Shown: positions 51,554-61,512, counted from the stretch's first letter. The stretch is 64,000 nucleotides of DNA from JAHOYW01 sp963664605 (GCA_963664605.1 OY761536.1:3224001-3288000); one strand, 5' to 3'. Notes: generated from the letters alone by a model not told the origin. Numbers and translations: made by a program.

Positions 51554-52711
51554 TCAATCTTCTAAAGTATCCAGCAGTCCATCAGGAATCTCAGTGACAT
51601 ATACTTGCGCTATACCCGTTTTGGTAGAGTTATATACAATATATTTATTGTCCCCAGTCATATATGGATGGGGATGAGCATATTGTGGACGGCCTATTGT
51701 TGTCTGCGGGTCACAAACGGCATAATGCTTACCATTCTTGATGCTGCCTATAAAAATATGCCCGCTCCGAAAATCATCCGCCACAAAAAAACGGCCATCT
51801 GCAGAACATGAAATATGGTTAAACGCAAAGCCCCTTGCAATTGGAATTACCTCTTTTGAGGCTAAAGAAGCTCTGTAAATATTTCCACCAAGGGCTTTGT
51901 TATGAGCAGTATACACATCTACGGAAGTAAACAGAATATCCGTAGAATTGCTGATCCAGCATTCATGTCCTGTCAGATGTGACGTATGTGGTTTGCCGAC
52001 TGGCAGGGAAATTTGTTTCCCGCTTTTAAAATCAAGGGCATATACAGTTGCCCCCATATCTCCTGTCATTCGTGTAATATTACCATTGATATCAAATTCA
52101 CAACCGCGATTTTGCTGAATTAGTAAATACTCCCCCTTTGCAGGCTCAAATTGCACATGAGGATTACAAATGTCAATTTGTTCATGAAATATATCAGCAG
52201 TCCCCTTTTTTAGATCTATACAGGACAGGCCAAAAACAGAGTCTTTTATATGAACAGGCCCGTTAACATAATACCGCCCGTCCCTTGAAATAGTACAGTT
52301 CCTTGAAGGTAAATTATTTTCAAAATCAAAAACCTGCTGGATTGTAAAGTCAAGCATATTTAATTTCATTAATATATTTTCAGAGGGAGAAACAGCTTCT
52401 ATATAATAGAGATCATCGCTGAATATATTTGAAGTTATCCCATATTTTACTTTTTCAGAAATTAATGCGGTCTTATGAGTACTCAGGTCACAAACCCATA
52501 ATTGTTGAAGAGATGACGGGTCCGGCGACAGACTTCGCAATATACCAATAGTTTTTCCGTTAACAGATGTCATGCGCTCCTCACAGTAAATATTATTGCT
52601 GATAAGACCAGCGCTGGTCAGTTGCCAGCTGCGCATTCCAAAGTGACAATCAACTCCATTAAAGAGCGATTCACTAACCCAGTGTATATCAATATTCATT
52701 TTAGTAAGCAT
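51554..52711 (-). CDS. PL22-like seven-bladed propeller, oligouronide lyase-like
   Basis: A 385-residue leaderless beta-propeller with WD40-like blades. The last blades carry LTGHECWISNSTDILFTS and RPQYAHPHPYMTGDNKYIVY. The Q343-x2-H346-x-H348 pattern matches, from memory, the manganese-binding Gln and His of Yersinia oligogalacturonate lyase (PL22). C-terminal VYVTEIPD is also family-like. It would cleave short unsaturated or saturated uronides in the cytoplasm. The first ATG lacks a ribosome site; a second ATG lies four codons later. It stands 23 bases after the TPR gene. Confidence 0.76.
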   Translation of the reverse strand: MLTKMNIDIHWVSESLFNGVDCHFGMRSWQLTSAGLISNNIYCEERMTSVNGKTIGILRSLSPDPSSLQQLWVCDLSTHKTALISEKVKYGITSNIFSDDLYYIEAVSPSENILMKLNMLDFTIQQVFDFENNLPSRNCTISRDGRYYVNGPVHIKDSVFGLSCIDLKKGTADIFHEQIDICNPHVQFEPAKGEYLLIQQNRGCEFDINGNITRMTGDMGATVYALDFKSGKQISLPVGKPHTSHLTGHECWISNSTDILFTSVDVYTAHNKALGGNIYRASLASKEVIPIARGFAFNHISCSADGRFFVADDFRSGHIFIGSIKNGKHYAVCDPQTTIGRPQYAHPHPYMTGDNKYIVYNSTKTGIAQVYVTEIPDGLLDTLED

Positions 52712-52734
52712 TTATTAAAATTATTAATATTGGA

Positions 52735-53613
52735 TTATTTTTCAAGTTTATCTATCCTTGATTCAATATATTTTTTCAAGCCCGCATCGCATTTTTCATG
52801 TTTAAGAGCCTGTTTATAAAGTTCAAGCGCCTTATCATTATCACCACTTATTATTAAGCTGCGTGCCGCCTGGACAAGACTGTTGGGAACCCTTCTGCCA
52901 TGAGCATTAGCACACTTAGCGCCTTCGAGGTATGCCTCTACTGCTTCAGCATATTTTTTCTGAGAATCATATGCCTTGCCGATTGAATTATACATATCAC
53001 ATTTGGCGTTATCGTCCAAACCGGGCAAAGCTAAAGCTTCCTTATATTTTTCAATTGCTTTATCGAATTCTTTTTTTCTTAGCAATGCATTACCAGTTTG
53101 CCTGATGAAGTTTATCTTCCAATACGTTTTTGAAGTTAACGCCATTCCCTGTTCGTAATTTTTCAATGCTTCATCATAGTTTCTACCGTATAAGTTGGCA
53201 TTCCCTACTTCCCAGTAATACTGTACTTTCGCATTATCCGGCCAATCTTTGGTATCTTCCTGTTTTAATGCAGTCAGAGCTTCCTCATATTTATGTTGAC
53301 GCATCAGACACTGGATCTGCAAGATAGATCCGCGCCATGCGTATTTTGGCATTTTTTGTGCTTCAGCAGCCATTTTTATTGCCTCATCATATTTCTTCAA
53401 ACGCATATAGCTGTTGTAACGATAAAAGAAAGTTTCCCATTTATCCCTTTCACTGCCCGCTTCCTGAAAAGCCTCTTCGCATTTGGCGATGCATTCGTCA
53501 AGCTTTTTCTCTTTGTATAACTTACGATATTCCTGCTCAAGCGCTTTAAAATCCGCCATAAGTAAATTTGCCGCGGAAAAAAGAACGAATAATGCAATTA
53601 GTTTTTTAAACAT
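52735..53613 (-). CDS. Exported TPR-repeat protein
   Basis: A 292-residue protein with a cleavable signal peptide (FKKLIALFVLFSAANLLMA) and about seven tetratricopeptide repeats: ALEQEYRKLYKEKKLDECIA, KAEEAFQ-like helices, YWEVGNANLYGRNYDEALKN, YNSIGKAYDSQKKYAEAVEA and KALELYKQALKHEKCD. It probably acts as a periplasmic scaffold for the large GH123-like proteins encoded immediately upstream (9-base gap). One of those has a TPR-like N-terminal region of its own. AGGTG precedes the ATG. Confidence 0.86.
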   Translation of the reverse strand: MFKKLIALFVLFSAANLLMADFKALEQEYRKLYKEKKLDECIAKCEEAFQEAGSERDKWETFFYRYNSYMRLKKYDEAIKMAAEAQKMPKYAWRGSILQIQCLMRQHKYEEALTALKQEDTKDWPDNAKVQYYWEVGNANLYGRNYDEALKNYEQGMALTSKTYWKINFIRQTGNALLRKKEFDKAIEKYKEALALPGLDDNAKCDMYNSIGKAYDSQKKYAEAVEAYLEGAKCANAHGRRVPNSLVQAARSLIISGDNDKALELYKQALKHEKCDAGLKKYIESRIDKLEK

Positions 53614-53622
53614 TTTCTACAC

Positions 53623-56600
53623 CTATTTTTTGTTTAATATCTTTTTCAGCTTCAATATTTCCATCGCCACTGCCCGGCGGTTCTTGATAATATCTTTGAA
53701 CGGCGGACAATACCTGAGCTTGTTGGGATAAGTATTTTTCCAAATATTATCCAGCACTTTTTCCGACTCTTCGGCAGCCTTTTTCTTTCCGGCTTTCCGG
53801 GCTTCTGCAATCAAAACGCGTAATTTGTTGACATACCATGCGTCTTCCATGCCGTCGCGGATAGTTTCCCAGCGGATACTGTCTATCATGCCGCGGTCTT
53901 TCCAGCCGCGGTTTTTTCCGTTTCTTACATAAAAAGCCTTTTTGACCGGATGTTCCGGATAAATCACGCTGTTCCAATGGCTGTAATAGTTGCGCCAGAG
54001 CGCTTCATTACCGTCATAATAACTCCAGCATTGTATTCCCCACCAGCAAACAATATCCAAATCATATTTTGATGCCTGCCATAAGTAGCTGCGCCATTCT
54101 GATGCCGGAGCTCCTACCGCCGTAGTCGGCGGAGGGCCGCAGTTGTAGAAGCTTATCAGTTTTCCCGCTTTGCGGAATTTTTTCATGATCTTATCGTCGT
54201 AGCTGCCGTAGATAGGCATCCATACATCGGACATTTTCGCGGTCGCGTCCGACATATCGCTGCTGCCGTGCGCAGTGAAGAACTGTAATCCGGAACCGAC
54301 AACTGCCTGACATAATTCATTGTACCATTTATGCATATTGCCCGGTTCGTCGCTGACTTTAACGTAAATATCTTTCAACCATCCGCGTTTTTCCAGATGT
54401 TTGCGCAGTAAGGTCAGCATTTCTTCGGTATAACGGCTGTTGATAATCGGATGCCCCGGACGTTTTTTGTAACGTTTGGGGAAGACCTGCCGGAATTTAC
54501 CTGAATCAAAGTAAAGAGTATGGTAAAGGTAAACCATGTAAATAAGTTTGAACGGTTTGCCTATACGGTCACAACGCTCTTTTACTTCATCAAAATAACT
54601 GGCGTCAAGCATTAATTTGCCGTCTTTGCTGACTTCCTGCCACGGAAGTTTCAAGTCTTTAAACTTACCTTCCTTACTGAAACGCCATTGAAACATTTTC
54701 AACGCAGTGAGGTTGATAAAACGCATGCCGTGTTCAACCATATCCCTGACATATATATCAAGTTCATGATCGCGCAGTATCTTGCCGCGTTGAGCAAGAG
54801 TCTGCATATGAGCATATGCTCTACCCATAAGCCCTTTGCGCGGAATTTTAAAATCCCAGATATTGACTTCAATCGGAATCTTTTTGGTTCCGCCGCTGGC
54901 TTTGCAAGTCAAAGTCGCACGATATTTCCCTGCGTCCGCAGTTTCCGGCATGATAAATGTCAGCCAGATCCCCTGCGATTCTCCAGCCGGAACCATACTT
55001 ACACTACGTTCAAAAAGCGGATCAGGGAATATTTTCTGTCCTGGCTTTGGTTCGAATGGGAAGTTACCTACCCAACGCACTTTTACCGGGCCATTCTTTT
55101 TACGCCAGTAAGTAATAAACTTCTTACTCAGTTTTTTCCCGGTCTTAACGTTTACCAGGTCTGAAACCGTTACATGTATATTTTTTTGTGTGCTGAGGGC
55201 TGTAAGCATCAACTGTGCTGACTCATATTCGCCTTTGGCACATTCAATGACTATTTTTTTCCCGGCTTCAGTTCCGGGACGTGAATATGGATAAATTTTG
55301 AAGTTAACCGGTTCCACGGAAAGCGTGTACCCCTGTGGAGTTTTCACATCTTCAAGCTGCTGGCCCTTGAATTTATCCAGAGCTCTCAGAGTACCTTTGA
55401 CATCACTTCCGGCTACAATCACGGCAGCAGCATTGCTTATTCCCAGTTTCTGGAAATAACGCAAAGCCCCCTGCCCTTTTCCCGGCCACTTGTCATTAAC
55501 GCTGTTGTTCATAAGGCCGATATTTTGAACCAAGTTGTCGTCTTCAGCCGCGCCTATTGCCAGGATTTTTCCGTCGGGTTTGGTGCTGGCTAAACCAACG
55601 CCAAGAAGAATAGCGATTTCAGATGCGGCTTTCTTTACGTCACGACGGTTATTGGGTCCGCAGTAAACGGTGAAATCACGTTTTTTCAAAAATTCCGCGA
55701 TCTTCGAACGATCAGGATTGTAAACTTTACCCCAAAACCATGGTTTTTCCGGAATAATATATTTTATTTCATCCGGACTAAGTTTGCAAGCCCCGTTTTC
55801 AAAACTTCCAAGCAGTTTACCCTTTGTATCAAATGCCTTAAGGTTCTTTACCGCTGTCGAATTAATTTTAATCATCTTTGCCGGATCGGCGGGATATTTT
55901 TTCCCGTTGATCTCACAATTTCCTTTAAAAAGCGGGACTATTCCGTTTTTGCCGCATGAAACAAAAAGGGCATTAATATTCGATACTTTCATTCCTTTAG
56001 GAACGGCAAAGACCCCTACCCTGGCTGAAGTCTGCCATTTTTCGCCCGGCTGAAGGCCAACAGCCTCAACAACCATTTCTAAAGTCTGGCGCGGGTCATT
56101 GTAATAACCGATAAGAGTTTTTGGATCGCCAATAAATAATATACCATTTCCATTGTTACGATTGACTTCACAAGTCCAGTAGCCTTTGGCAAAAGGAGTC
56201 TTCAGCTTGCGCCGAACCCACCAGCGCAATGGTTCTTTACCGTTATCCCAGCGGCGCTGAAAAAACTTGGTATCTCCATGAATTTCTTTGTATTTTGAAC
56301 TGTGAAGATTCTGGTCAAGTTCCAAAACTCCTTTTTCTGTGGGCATGAAAACAGATGTGCTTTTGAGAGTGGTTCCAGTCAATGCTCCCGGAAAACATGC
56401 GGTAAAAAAACGGAAGGCTCCGCCCACTGCCTTACCGGAAATATTCTCCAGCTCCCAGCTAATATTGAGCACGGAATAATCCCGCCGCATAACCACGGTA
56501 CGGCGCAATCTGTATTTTTTCTTGCTCTCCTGAATTATTCCCACAGCTGAACCATCATTAGATGCTCCGCGTGCCACCGGAGCATAGATATCCCCATGAG

Positions 56601-56895
56601 AAAAGGGCATCCCGGCGGGAAGCTGTTTAAAGGCAATACTGTCCCAATGTTCTCCAAGTATATTTTTTAAAGCCCGGTTCCGGTCAATCATATCCTGTCC
56701 GGTAGATAGAAATTTCCAGGATGTAATGCCTTGACGACTGCCTATTTTCCCGGAAAGGTCCAGTTCAACCAGTGAATTTTTAAGCTTCATTGCTTCTCCT
56801 TCACCGGGAGTTATCGAGCATATATCGGCTTTGTCCGCCAATAACATGAGGCCTGAACAGATTATTGATGCCGCTAGTATTACTTTTTTAAACAT
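53623..56895 (-). CDS. Large exported GH123-like (DUF4091) protein
   Basis: A 1090-residue protein with a signal peptide (residues 1 to about 20, VILAASIICSGLMLLA). N-terminal beta-sandwich regions with WKFLSTGQDMIDRNR and LKTPFAKGYWTCEVNRNNG span about 20-360. A central region about 390-520 (FTVYCGPNNRRDVKKAASEI) recalls the N-terminal domain of GH20/GH67 enzymes. A further beta-sandwich about 530-680 precedes the DUF4091/GH123-like barrel and C-terminal domain, 680-1090. The catalytic-type pair is D849-E850 in DIYVKVSDEPGNMHKWY. AAGGA precedes the ATG. It is paralogous to the next upstream 1500-residue protein. Confidence 0.82.
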   Translation of the reverse strand: MFKKVILAASIICSGLMLLADKADICSITPGEGEAMKLKNSLVELDLSGKIGSRQGITSWKFLSTGQDMIDRNRALKNILGEHWDSIAFKQLPAGMPFSHGDIYAPVARGASNDGSAVGIIQESKKKYRLRRTVVMRRDYSVLNISWELENISGKAVGGAFRFFTACFPGALTGTTLKSTSVFMPTEKGVLELDQNLHSSKYKEIHGDTKFFQRRWDNGKEPLRWWVRRKLKTPFAKGYWTCEVNRNNGNGILFIGDPKTLIGYYNDPRQTLEMVVEAVGLQPGEKWQTSARVGVFAVPKGMKVSNINALFVSCGKNGIVPLFKGNCEINGKKYPADPAKMIKINSTAVKNLKAFDTKGKLLGSFENGACKLSPDEIKYIIPEKPWFWGKVYNPDRSKIAEFLKKRDFTVYCGPNNRRDVKKAASEIAILLGVGLASTKPDGKILAIGAAEDDNLVQNIGLMNNSVNDKWPGKGQGALRYFQKLGISNAAAVIVAGSDVKGTLRALDKFKGQQLEDVKTPQGYTLSVEPVNFKIYPYSRPGTEAGKKIVIECAKGEYESAQLMLTALSTQKNIHVTVSDLVNVKTGKKLSKKFITYWRKKNGPVKVRWVGNFPFEPKPGQKIFPDPLFERSVSMVPAGESQGIWLTFIMPETADAGKYRATLTCKASGGTKKIPIEVNIWDFKIPRKGLMGRAYAHMQTLAQRGKILRDHELDIYVRDMVEHGMRFINLTALKMFQWRFSKEGKFKDLKLPWQEVSKDGKLMLDASYFDEVKERCDRIGKPFKLIYMVYLYHTLYFDSGKFRQVFPKRYKKRPGHPIINSRYTEEMLTLLRKHLEKRGWLKDIYVKVSDEPGNMHKWYNELCQAVVGSGLQFFTAHGSSDMSDATAKMSDVWMPIYGSYDDKIMKKFRKAGKLISFYNCGPPPTTAVGAPASEWRSYLWQASKYDLDIVCWWGIQCWSYYDGNEALWRNYYSHWNSVIYPEHPVKKAFYVRNGKNRGWKDRGMIDSIRWETIRDGMEDAWYVNKLRVLIAEARKAGKKKAAEESEKVLDNIWKNTYPNKLRYCPPFKDIIKNRRAVAMEILKLKKILNKK

Positions 56896-56906
56896 AGTTG
56901 CTTTCC

Positions 56907-59900
56907 TTATTTTTTATATTTGATTGCCAATTGATATAATTTATAACGGGCTTCGGCCCATTTCTCCGGATCCATGGAATAGCTGTATTTATAAGGTACT
57001 ATCTCAGACATTATGGCGTCGAATTTCTTTTTTAATTCGGCAGCTTGTGTCTTCGGCAGCTTCGCTATACGATCTTTAACCATGTATGCCAACCGGCAGT
57101 CATGCAGGCCGTCGGACTCTATTTCGCGCCTGGCGGTATCGATCACTTCCTCATCAGGCGTTACCAGCACACGGAAATTATGACCGTTACTGTAACGATA
57201 AGGAAAACTGAAGGCATTGCTCACTGCCAAAGCGCCATAATTATCGACTCCGGCAAAATTCCATTTTGCGGTCAGCCAATATATCGGCATAATATTAACT
57301 AACGGGCCGGTAATCCACATACCGGGCCCGCCTCCAGCACAGGTGTACCACCATACCGGGCGTTTGCCTTTCTGTATTTCTTTAAGCAGGTGTTCAGCAT
57401 GAACATTATGTACGTAAACCGGACACCAGGCGTCAGTTACTTCATCCATCTCCTTCTTGCCGCTGGTTGTCCATACTTTCATTCCGCCTTTTTTATAAGG
57501 ACGTGCGTATTTCAGCCATTTTGGCATATTGCCGGGTTCATCCCCCACTTTCAGCCATGTGCGTTCCCAGCAACCGTATTTTTTCATGGCAGAGGCTAGC
57601 TGTCTTGAATAATTCTCGCGAAGCGAGTCAAGCATTTTATTTTTGTCACGCTGATAAATAATAGTAGACTGATGCTGCAAATTAGGAGCCGGGAAGTAAA
57701 GATCAGGAACTTTTCCACCCTTTTCCTTAAACAACTTATCGGCTGTCTTGATCTGTTTCAGGAGGAAATCAAAATTAAAGACAACTTTTCCATTTACCAG
57801 TTTGTAATCACCAAAATCAAGCACCTTTATTTTGTTTACGCCATGCTCTATCTGATTGATGGTCAGCTTTCTGAACATACGCCAGAATCCCGGACTGTCA
57901 GGTTCAAACCAGTATGGAACGCCGTAATAGTCATACGAGCTGATTCTGCCGTCTGGAATAGTCAAAGGCAGAATATTCACTTCCAGCGGTATTACTTTTT
58001 TGCAATCGCCGGAACTGAAAGTCAATTTTCCACGGTATTTACCCGGAGGGGTGTTTTTATCAGTATCGACAGTTATCCATACGCAGGAAGCTGTATTTGC
58101 CGCAATTGGCAATACCGGCTGGTCAAGAAGCATGTCCGGCTGTCTGACATCACCGAAGAAAAATGCCCATTCATAATATCCTGTATAACGGATTCTAGGA
58201 GCCGGAACACTTTTTCCGGAATCACTTTTCAGCTCACTGCAGACAACTTTAAAATCATCTGTTTTTCGGTCAAAAGTAACTCCAGCCTTGACTGAACGGC
58301 GGTCATTGCGTCCTAGTTCCAAGCTGAGTTCACGAACTCTCGGGGCGGTTGTATGCAGCTGCCACGGGAAGACTCTTTCAAGCAAAGGCACCTTAAACAA
58401 AGTAAAGTCTTCTTTGGCTTTATAAGGTTTTACTTTTTCTAAAACCCTTTTCAAAGCGGCAATCGTCGCTTCCGGAGTATCGCCACAAATAAAGGCAAAC
58501 GCGGAACCCGGTTCCAGTGAAGTTGGCTCCGGCATAGCAAAGCCTTCATGGGAGTTAAGAAACTTTTTATCACGCCATACAAGTAGGCGGGAAACCAGTG
58601 AACGGCAATAACGGTTGATTAAAGGAGTTCCAACTGCCAGTACAGGTTTTTTCTGATCGCGGTTATTGAATTCCACATCGTCTGAGATCAAATAACAGCC
58701 GGCTTTTTCCGCTAACTCTTTTGCCGCTTCATATTCGGCTTTAGTTCCATTTTTAGAAAAGGCAATTGCCGGACGGTATTTTTCAATATATGCAGCCAGG
58801 GCAGCCGGTTCATCATTAATAAAACTGGGCTCATCAAGGCTGTATTTTTCCGTTTTTCCTCCAGCGCTGCTGAAGCTGACTGTACATTTGCCTAATTGGG
58901 CGCTTGCCTTACCCAGCACTTCACGGGAATCAATTATTGCCGCTAGCTGATAATTTTTTGCCCCCGCGGGTATTTTAATCTTTTTACCGCTGAACCATCC
59001 GGTCCACTTGCCGTTGCATTTAAACCTTGCCACATAATAACCCGACGCTTTACCGCTTAACTGCAATCCCCGGAACTGCATGCCGTCAGCACCATGTTTG
59101 TCATTGCCGCCTTTCAAGCTGCTGCCTATAAAATTGAGCAGATGCAGCCCGTTACCGAGTTCAGGGATAAAGACCTTGCTCTTAGCGTTGTTTTCATTTT
59201 CTATCCGGCCCTTGGTTTTGCCGTCCAACTGCCAGTCAACCGCGCCGTTGTGAATAAAATTAAGCGTAAGCTTGCTTCCGCCATATATCCCCAGCGAAAA
59301 GTCAAGTTTGCTAAGTTTGAAGTATTTATCCTTGCGCCACGGGTCATACCATTGGCGACGGTAATATGAGAACCAGTTTCCGGGATACTCGACTTTCATA
59401 TTGACCGGTTTAGAGTCGTATGCCATAAGCATTGTTTCTTTCCCCGCCGGAACTGTCGAAGACGACAGGATTTTAACACTGCGCATAGCATAATCAGACG
59501 ATGCTATTTTGATATCGCGAATACCATCTTCTCTGGCCATGCGCCGGTAAATTGTAAACTGCATAGCGGCGACATCGTCACAAGGGGTAAAATCAATAAC
59601 CGCTTTTTCCTTGGGATAATAACGTCCGGCATATATCAGTAGACCCATGCGCTGGAACTGACGCAGCTTTTTACCGTTTTTATCCAGCAGGGTTATTGTA
59701 TATTCCAAAGCGTATTCGGCATTTACTTTGATCTGCCTGAGTGAAGCGGTATTTTTCAAAGGGACGATCAAAGTTGCGGGAAGTTTTTCCGGGACCCATG
59801 CGGTGTCATTAGAATTGTCAAAAGCTTTACTAATACTTTTATTTCCTTTTTCATTGGAACTTACGGCATTAACGTCAAGAACGGCATTTTCCTTTACAGC

Positions 59901-61409
59901 CGTGAAAAAACCTTTAGCCTCTTTTACTTTTGGATTATCTTTTACAGTTGTTGCCAAGCTTAATTCCGGGGCTTTTTTGAATACCAGGCGTTCCGGCAGG
60001 AAACGAGGAGCGGCACTTTGGGGAAGCTTTTTTGAACCGGTTAAAAGTTCATAAAGCCATTTTGCCTGAGCAGCTTCTTTGTTGTCTATACCACATTCTG
60101 CCGCGTTTTTAAGGTATTTCACGGCAAGTTCGCGGTTCTTCTGCATAATGCCGGTTCCGGCGGTAAAGAAGAATTCCACTTCAAAATCTCTTATTTTATG
60201 CTGTTTGACAATTTCAGCCATAACCACAAACATAGGAGTCTTGACCACATCCGGCAAAGTGCGTTTAAGACGATGCCGGAGAAAATTCATTTTTTGCGCA
60301 ACGTCCGCGTCAGCTAATTTGAATGAGTTAAAATATTTTTTCACCAGTTTTATATTGCGTCCAGCCAGTTCAGGGGTCGCGTAATAAGCCGGATCTGCAA
60401 ATTTATTCAGGAAATTATTGTTTATCCCGCGCGGATGAGTGGTGTCAATAGCTAAATCAAGCAATTCCTGTAATTTTTCCGGCGGACATTTCTTGAGCTG
60501 TGAACTGATCCGGCTCCAGCCGTTTATGGTTAGCTGACGGGGATATTTCTTTTCCCTGAGAACGCTTAACTCCTTAACCGCAGCAGAATAATCACCTGTT
60601 TTCATTGCGTCAAAGGCTTTATTGAATAAAATTTTTAATTCTTTTATTTCAATTTTTTCTTTTTTACGCAACTCCTTAAGCTTTGCCTTGGCTTCTGCAT
60701 TTCCCGCAGAAGCTTCGTAGCTCAACAACGTAGAATACACTTGCGGGTAAAGCAATGAATCTTTATCAAAAGAGCCTAAATATTCTTTACACACTTTGAT
60801 TTTCTGCTGTAAATCAGACAATCCGGCAATATATTTTGATGCGAAAAACCAGCAGACTCCGGATGGATCATTACCGTTTTCAGAAACTTTAGTAAGTTTC
60901 AGTATGAGCTCATATTTTTGTTTGGCATCTAAATCTTTGCGAGCGCTGATCCAATTGCGCAGTCCGGCACAGTTTCCTCCCAGACCTCGGCAATTATCAA
61001 GAAGTACATTAAAGGCTTTTGACCGGACATCAGCCGGAACTTTTTTATCCCGCACTATACGAGCCAAGAGGACTTTGAAATTCAAACATAATGAATCATA
61101 TTTTTCATAGTCTTTAAGAAAAGCGGATATTTCCTTTACTGCAGACGCATATTTTTTGCGTTTAAATTCAGAATTTATAATTAATTTCGCAGCATCAGCC
61201 GCAACATCAAGGTCAGGAAACTGTTGAATCAATTTCCGGTAAGCGGCAATTCTCGCGTCAACATCTTTGCGGTAGCGCTTACTGGCACCAATATTATACA
61301 TTTTAGATTCCGTTTCAGGAAAAACCGCTATTTTTTCCTCGATGTCAGCAGTTGCCAGCATTCCGCTTGACACGGCAACAGCAAATAAAGTCCATTTTCT
61401 AAGCTTCAT
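56907..61409 (-). CDS. Very large exported GH123-like protein with TPR-like and discoidin-like domains
   Basis: A 1500-residue protein with a signal peptide (residues 1 to about 22). Residues about 25-470 are an alpha solenoid of TPR-like helices (RIAAYRKLIQQFPDLDVAAD, AFDAMKTGDYSAAVKELSVL). Residues about 500-650 form an F5/8-type (discoidin) carbohydrate-binding domain (KSISKAFDNSNDTAWVPEKL). Beta-sandwich domains fill about 650-1150. The C-terminal DUF4091/GH123-like barrel holds D1290-E1291 in WLKVGDEPGNMPKWLKYARP. AGG precedes the ATG. It is 11 bases upstream of its 1090-residue paralogue, and both share D-E-P-G-N-M. Localisation is extracytoplasmic and surface display is possible. Confidence 0.82.
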   Translation of the reverse strand: MKLRKWTLFAVAVSSGMLATADIEEKIAVFPETESKMYNIGASKRYRKDVDARIAAYRKLIQQFPDLDVAADAAKLIINSEFKRKKYASAVKEISAFLKDYEKYDSLCLNFKVLLARIVRDKKVPADVRSKAFNVLLDNCRGLGGNCAGLRNWISARKDLDAKQKYELILKLTKVSENGNDPSGVCWFFASKYIAGLSDLQQKIKVCKEYLGSFDKDSLLYPQVYSTLLSYEASAGNAEAKAKLKELRKKEKIEIKELKILFNKAFDAMKTGDYSAAVKELSVLREKKYPRQLTINGWSRISSQLKKCPPEKLQELLDLAIDTTHPRGINNNFLNKFADPAYYATPELAGRNIKLVKKYFNSFKLADADVAQKMNFLRHRLKRTLPDVVKTPMFVVMAEIVKQHKIRDFEVEFFFTAGTGIMQKNRELAVKYLKNAAECGIDNKEAAQAKWLYELLTGSKKLPQSAAPRFLPERLVFKKAPELSLATTVKDNPKVKEAKGFFTAVKENAVLDVNAVSSNEKGNKSISKAFDNSNDTAWVPEKLPATLIVPLKNTASLRQIKVNAEYALEYTITLLDKNGKKLRQFQRMGLLIYAGRYYPKEKAVIDFTPCDDVAAMQFTIYRRMAREDGIRDIKIASSDYAMRSVKILSSSTVPAGKETMLMAYDSKPVNMKVEYPGNWFSYYRRQWYDPWRKDKYFKLSKLDFSLGIYGGSKLTLNFIHNGAVDWQLDGKTKGRIENENNAKSKVFIPELGNGLHLLNFIGSSLKGGNDKHGADGMQFRGLQLSGKASGYYVARFKCNGKWTGWFSGKKIKIPAGAKNYQLAAIIDSREVLGKASAQLGKCTVSFSSAGGKTEKYSLDEPSFINDEPAALAAYIEKYRPAIAFSKNGTKAEYEAAKELAEKAGCYLISDDVEFNNRDQKKPVLAVGTPLINRYCRSLVSRLLVWRDKKFLNSHEGFAMPEPTSLEPGSAFAFICGDTPEATIAALKRVLEKVKPYKAKEDFTLFKVPLLERVFPWQLHTTAPRVRELSLELGRNDRRSVKAGVTFDRKTDDFKVVCSELKSDSGKSVPAPRIRYTGYYEWAFFFGDVRQPDMLLDQPVLPIAANTASCVWITVDTDKNTPPGKYRGKLTFSSGDCKKVIPLEVNILPLTIPDGRISSYDYYGVPYWFEPDSPGFWRMFRKLTINQIEHGVNKIKVLDFGDYKLVNGKVVFNFDFLLKQIKTADKLFKEKGGKVPDLYFPAPNLQHQSTIIYQRDKNKMLDSLRENYSRQLASAMKKYGCWERTWLKVGDEPGNMPKWLKYARPYKKGGMKVWTTSGKKEMDEVTDAWCPVYVHNVHAEHLLKEIQKGKRPVWWYTCAGGGPGMWITGPLVNIMPIYWLTAKWNFAGVDNYGALAVSNAFSFPYRYSNGHNFRVLVTPDEEVIDTARREIESDGLHDCRLAYMVKDRIAKLPKTQAAELKKKFDAIMSEIVPYKYSYSMDPEKWAEARYKLYQLAIKYKK

Positions 61410-61463
61410 AAAAAACCTGTAGATTTATATGTTTGATGTTAAGTTAACTGCATTTTACAAATA

Positions 61464-61486
61464 TCCCGCCTAATATATAAGCGGGA
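61464..61486 (-). terminator. Weak hairpin after the pseudopilin gene, possible attenuator
   Basis: TCCCGC and GCGGGA with an 11-base loop, followed on the minus strand by TATTTGT. It sits in the only long gap (103 bases) of the operon and could let part of the transcription stop after the pilin gene. Confidence 0.45.
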
Positions 61487-61512
61487 CAGTTCATTAATTA
61501 AATTATTGGCTT

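Noticed and set aside
57672..58295. 207-codon plus-strand frame
   Set aside because: Antisense to the 1500-residue GH123-like gene, without family motifs or ribosome site.
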